Assembly: GCF_050753345.1 (NCBI RefSeq)
Contig: NZ_JBLZFX010000009.1
Coordinates: forward strand, 1-64,000
Origin: Alkalinema pantanalense
GTDB taxonomy: Bacteria > Cyanobacteriota > Cyanobacteriia > Leptolyngbyales > Leptolyngbyaceae
Length of the DNA stretch: 64,000 nucleotides
Direction: 5' to 3'
Shown piece after piece: positions 61,165 to 64,000 of the stretch (position 1 is the stretch's first letter; each line of letters opens with the position of its first letter). Both the position numbers and the translations under genes were made by a program. The notes below the pieces were generated by a model. It made no database searches. It had not been told where the DNA came from and saw only the letters and a list, made by a program, of their open reading frames with translations.

Positions 61165-62988
61165 ATGAATGCCCCGTTGGCTGAATTGATAGCGCCTATT
61201 TTTTGCATGGTTGTAGAAGCTGACCCTGCGGTGCGACGGGAGTTAAGCTTCTATTTGCAACAGTATCCTTGGCAAATTATTGCGGAAGTGGCAACGACCG
61301 ATCTGGCCTGGGAACGCTTGGTGACGTTGCGCGACACGCCCCAAGCGATTCAGTGGGTTGTGATGGGCTTGCCATTGACCGGACGAGGCCATGGCGATCG
61401 ATCGGGGCTGGCCCTGTGCCAAGTTTTAAAAGCAACCGATCCTGCCATTAAAATTATCTTGTTAGCGGATTTACGAGATCCGGCTCTGGTTGAAGCTCGC
61501 AAACTGGGGATTGAGGGTTGTTTTGCTCGGGAAACGCCGATCTCAACTCTCCTAGCGGGATTTACCCAGATTTTGCAAGGGGAGATTATTTGGTCGCCAT
61601 CCTTGGCCACGATCGGGGCACCGTTAGCCAGTGCAAAGCCGATGGGCAAACGCCGACAAGCTGGGATGCAGCAAATTGATACGCTGTTGATTCGACTGGA
61701 AACTGCCCTAAGGACGGAAGCGCTAACGCGGTTCGATCGACTGGTCATCCAAGGCCGATGTCGTGAGTTACGGGCAGCCCGTTGGATTCTGGCTCAGTTA
61801 ACCTTGCCCCCATCTTCCTCGCTCCCCAGATCAACTGCATCCTCGATGTCTGAATGGAGTCTGCCGGGTGCTCCCTCAAGATCATCATCCCTGCCATCAT
61901 CGGAACGCCTGACCTCCCCGAAAATTGTGTCATCCCCTGCGCTTTCGTCTTCGCTAGAGTCAAGCTCCAAGCCTTTTCCTCCATTATCGAGATCGGCCCT
62001 AGTGCCACAGTCGCAGGCTATGCCGCCCAAAAAAGTTCAAGACCTTATTTTTGAACGACTGGCGAGTAAACTGCGCTTTGAACTGAATAATGTGGAACCC
62101 GTTCCCTTAGAAATTGATATTCTGCGTGGCGATCGCAAGCAAGAACTCCTCTATATTGTTCTCCGTAAGGTAGAAACGTTGCTGGCGGAACTGACCCTTG
62201 CCCAGGTGGAACCGCATCAGTTACAGGTGAAACGGAACGAACTTTTGACGGATCTCTGGGAAGCATCCATCATTGATTTTTTAGGGAAGTACTATACCCT
62301 GCGTGACGACATTCAAACCATTGAAGTCGTGCCTGCGGTGCTCCATAGCTATGCGATCGTGCAGCGGGATATTTTGTCTAAGATTCCATTGGTGCCGGAG
62401 TTGTTTGCCTATCTACTGTTTCAAATTCCGCTAATTCAAGTGTTTGCTGTAGACCGTCCTAGCCCTTCATCGGTATCCCCGGAACAGGTCGATCGGGCCT
62501 TGGTGATTTTAGAAAACTTGGTCATTCAAATCGCCAATGGCGTGATTCAGCCATTGTTAAACCAATTTGCTGATTGGGAGCCGATTAAACAAAATTTCTA
62601 CGATCGGCGACATATGACCAGCCGGGAAATTGAACGGTTTCGCAACGACCTGTCTTGGCGGTATCGTCGCGATCGTTGGTTTGAGACGCCGACCCATATT
62701 TTTGAAAGTCAGTATCATCTGTGGACTTTGAGCGATCGGGGAATTCGTCGTATTGCAATTTACTCACCCCGCCGTCAGGAACTGGAAACGCTGTCTGGCA
62801 TTCCTCTGGCAGTGACGATCGCCCTTGAGGCTAGAGATGCCCTATCTCCTCGGTTGCGGGCGGCCTTTTCGCTATTGGGGGCAGGGGTGGTGTACGTTCT
62901 GACAGAAGTGGTGGGACGGGGGTTAGGGTTGATTGGACGAGGCATTGCTAAGGGGATTGGGGATGCGTGGCAGGATCGGCGTTCTTGA
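61165..62988 (+). CDS. DUF3685 protein with degenerate receiver domain
   Basis: A 607-residue protein. Residues 14-140 form a response-regulator fold, but the phospho-acceptor site reads WVVMGLPLTGRG, with Gly in place of Asp, and the Thr/Lys switch positions also look lost (ILLADL, FARETPI). A low-complexity Ser/Pro linker (about 215-290) leads to the cyanobacterial DUF3685 region, from FERLASKLRFELNNVEPVPL to the C-terminal hydrophobic RLRAAFSLLGAGVVYVLTEV, possibly a membrane anchor. Function unknown. ATG 61165 or GTG 61159; the latter touches the stop of the preceding gene, so the two are co-transcribed. Confidence 0.82.
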   Translation: MNAPLAELIAPIFCMVVEADPAVRRELSFYLQQYPWQIIAEVATTDLAWERLVTLRDTPQAIQWVVMGLPLTGRGHGDRSGLALCQVLKATDPAIKIILLADLRDPALVEARKLGIEGCFARETPISTLLAGFTQILQGEIIWSPSLATIGAPLASAKPMGKRRQAGMQQIDTLLIRLETALRTEALTRFDRLVIQGRCRELRAARWILAQLTLPPSSSLPRSTASSMSEWSLPGAPSRSSSLPSSERLTSPKIVSSPALSSSLESSSKPFPPLSRSALVPQSQAMPPKKVQDLIFERLASKLRFELNNVEPVPLEIDILRGDRKQELLYIVLRKVETLLAELTLAQVEPHQLQVKRNELLTDLWEASIIDFLGKYYTLRDDIQTIEVVPAVLHSYAIVQRDILSKIPLVPELFAYLLFQIPLIQVFAVDRPSPSSVSPEQVDRALVILENLVIQIANGVIQPLLNQFADWEPIKQNFYDRRHMTSREIERFRNDLSWRYRRDRWFETPTHIFESQYHLWTLSDRGIRRIAIYSPRRQELETLSGIPLAVTIALEARDALSPRLRAAFSLLGAGVVYVLTEVVGRGLGLIGRGIAKGIGDAWQDRRS

Positions 62989-63315
62989 GTTCAGCGTTCT
63001 TAAGGGATTTGCTGAGCAGCCTCCCCTGTTTACCTTCCTATCCCCCCCCTTCCCCGTGGGAATGTATTTGTACGCTATTCCCTAAGTTCAGAGCTCGTCA
63101 GTGAGGAGATAACTGAACGAATCGGGGGATAATGGATCTGGGATTACACCTCAAAATTCTCGCTAAAAATGACTACTAAAAATTACCGCTAAAAACTTTT
63201 GCAAGACTGTGTCATTTTTAGGTAAAGCGACTACACTGAAGCTGCAAGATGTCGTCACAATTTCGGCTATTGAAAACTTCGGAATTCACACAACACATCA
63301 CAATCCATCACAACT
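62989..63315. other. Gene-free stretch before the SPFH gene
   Basis: About 330 bases. C-rich and T-rich runs near 63020-63060 follow the DUF3685 stop. A run of near repeats CTAAAAATKAC/CTAAAAA at about 63160-63200 and a CACAAYYCATCACAA-type duplication near 63285-63315 lie before the start codon. The promoter of the SPFH gene is expected here. Confidence 0.5.
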
Positions 63316-64000
63316 ATGTTTGAGTCTTTGCTGGGTGCGATCGCACTGATGTTTGCGGGTTATATTATCGGCTCTGTGCGGATCGTTGAAGAAGGTGATG
63401 AAGCCCTAGTTCAGCGTTTGGGAGAGTATAAGCGGACTCTTCAACCTGGACTTAACTTTGTTGTCCCCGTTGTGGACTCGGTGTTGGTGGAAACGGTGCG
63501 TGAGCAGTTGTTGGACATTGAGCCTCAAAAGGCTATCACCAAGGATTCTGTGCCTGTAACCGTGGATGCGATCATCTACTGGAAGATTGTCGATCTGTAC
63601 CGAGCATACTATAAGGTAGATGATCTAGAAGAATCGCTGAAAGAACTGGTACTCAGTTCTCTGCGGGCGGAAATTGGTAAGTTTGAGTTACAGCAGGCGA
63701 TCGCTTCCACACGCGGGATTAGCGATGCGCTCAAGCGAGACATTGAGGAGAAGTTGCGGGAATCCGATGAGGATGTGGCTCGGCAACGCTTGCAGCACGA
63801 GCAAATATATCCTGATGCGGAAAATCGTCCTGCCTTCAAGCCGGTGAATACTTGGGGGATTGAACTGATGCGGGTAGAGGTTCAGGACATCAGTATTTCC
63901 GATGAGATGCGGCAGTCCCTGGAAAAACAACGGGCGGCTCGGGCTCAAGGGGAAGCGACACTGGAAATTACCCGTGCTACGGTGGAGTCGATTCGTCAGC
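63316..64000 (+). CDS. SPFH/Band 7 (stomatin-like) membrane protein, partial
   Basis: The first 228 residues of a stomatin/prohibitin-type protein, cut by the window end. It opens with a hydrophobic anchor MFESLLGAIALMFAGYIIGS, then RIVEEGDEALVQRLGEYKRT and PGLNFVVPVVDSV, the start of the SPFH domain; KDSVPVTVDAIIYWKIVDLY and ELQQAIASTRGISDALKRDI follow. Between that helix and WGIELMRVEVQDI, where relatives have a loop of about eight residues, there is an insertion of some 25 residues (ESDEDVARQRLQHEQIYPDA). Such proteins organise membrane microdomains and often bind proteases. Confidence 0.9.
   Translation, partial: MFESLLGAIALMFAGYIIGSVRIVEEGDEALVQRLGEYKRTLQPGLNFVVPVVDSVLVETVREQLLDIEPQKAITKDSVPVTVDAIIYWKIVDLYRAYYKVDDLEESLKELVLSSLRAEIGKFELQQAIASTRGISDALKRDIEEKLRESDEDVARQRLQHEQIYPDAENRPAFKPVNTWGIELMRVEVQDISISDEMRQSLEKQRAARAQGEATLEITRATVESIRQ

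Overview
The window is a stretch of cyanobacterial chromosome. Three kinds of evidence point this way. The octamer GCGATCGC and its CGATCG core (HIP1) recur throughout genes and gaps. Several genes are largely confined to cyanobacteria and plastids: psbY, ndhS, a Tic22-like protein, a CpcT/CpeT-type bilin lyase, hisZ, a TIGR02652 protein, a DUF3685 protein and an FdC2-like ferredoxin. rnpB also has the cyanobacterial form. The content fits a non-heterocystous filamentous or unicellular freshwater type, but the species cannot be fixed from this sequence. Most of the window is ordinary core chromosome with short operons on both strands. The accessory material is a partial IS3-type element at the left edge, a GC-rich membrane gene beside it, and two gene remnants.

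Layout. 1-1.8 kb: the end of an insertion sequence lying in a secreted-protein gene, then a GC-rich membrane protein of foreign appearance. 2.2-6.1 kb: Tic22-like protein, tRNA-Pro(UGG), DUF4332 protein, GNAT acetyltransferase, ACT-like protein. 6.2-11.5 kb: alpha/beta hydrolase, two family-39 membrane glycosyltransferases, Uma2 nuclease. 11.7-16.6 kb: psbY, gamma-carbonic-anhydrase-like protein, TIGR02652, VOC protein, an AAA-type protein that lacks its ATPase core, two membrane proteins (one AI-2E/PerM). 16.7-24.7 kb: one 2,683-residue sensor histidine kinase with 2 CBS, 1 GAF and 16 PAS domains. 25.3-30.2 kb: methyltransferase, folP, and the compact operon rnc - Gfo/Idh oxidoreductase - RibD-C reductase, with an unknown conserved gene upstream. 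30.2-31.5 kb: a long repeat-bearing gap and rnpB. 31.6-38.7 kb: a membrane-anchored hypothetical, pepA, small membrane protein, methyltransferase, tadA, CpcT-like lyase, STAS protein, hemF. 39.2-43.9 kb: mrp-rodA, ndhS-HAS-barrel, a PiT phosphate permease. 44-47 kb: class III cyclase-like protein, secreted protein, a broken sorting-signal protein, tRNA-Ser(GGA). 47.1-52.4 kb: ferredoxin, inositol monophosphatase, J-domain/TPR protein coupled to hisZ, 4Fe-4S ferredoxin, LivF-type ATPase, a 51-residue membrane protein. 52.5-56.8 kb: a truncated Rpn/PD-(D/E)XK remnant, ilvB, MFS exporter. 57.8-64 kb: Fur/PerR regulator with a repeat tail, a large TPR-like membrane protein, a DUF3685 pseudo-receiver protein, and the start of an SPFH protein.

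Functional themes are housekeeping: photosynthesis and NDH-1 (psbY, ndhS), tetrapyrrole and bilin chemistry (hemF, CpcT-like), RNA processing (rnpB, rnc, tadA), amino-acid synthesis (ilvB, hisZ), Fe-S handling (mrp, two ferredoxins), envelope shape and glycosylation (rodA, two GT39) and signalling (giant kinase, cyclase, STAS, Fur, pseudo-receiver). No CRISPR array, prophage, toxin-antitoxin pair, defence island or biosynthetic gene cluster is visible.

The most unusual signals are four: the giant kinase, whose PAS array looks built by repeated internal block duplication; the AAA relative whose ATPase core is replaced by a proline-rich linker; a secreted protein with a C-terminal sorting signal broken by one inserted base and one stop; and perfect or near-perfect tandem duplications of 9-18 bp, nearly always in 2-2.5 copies, at many separate places both between and inside genes.
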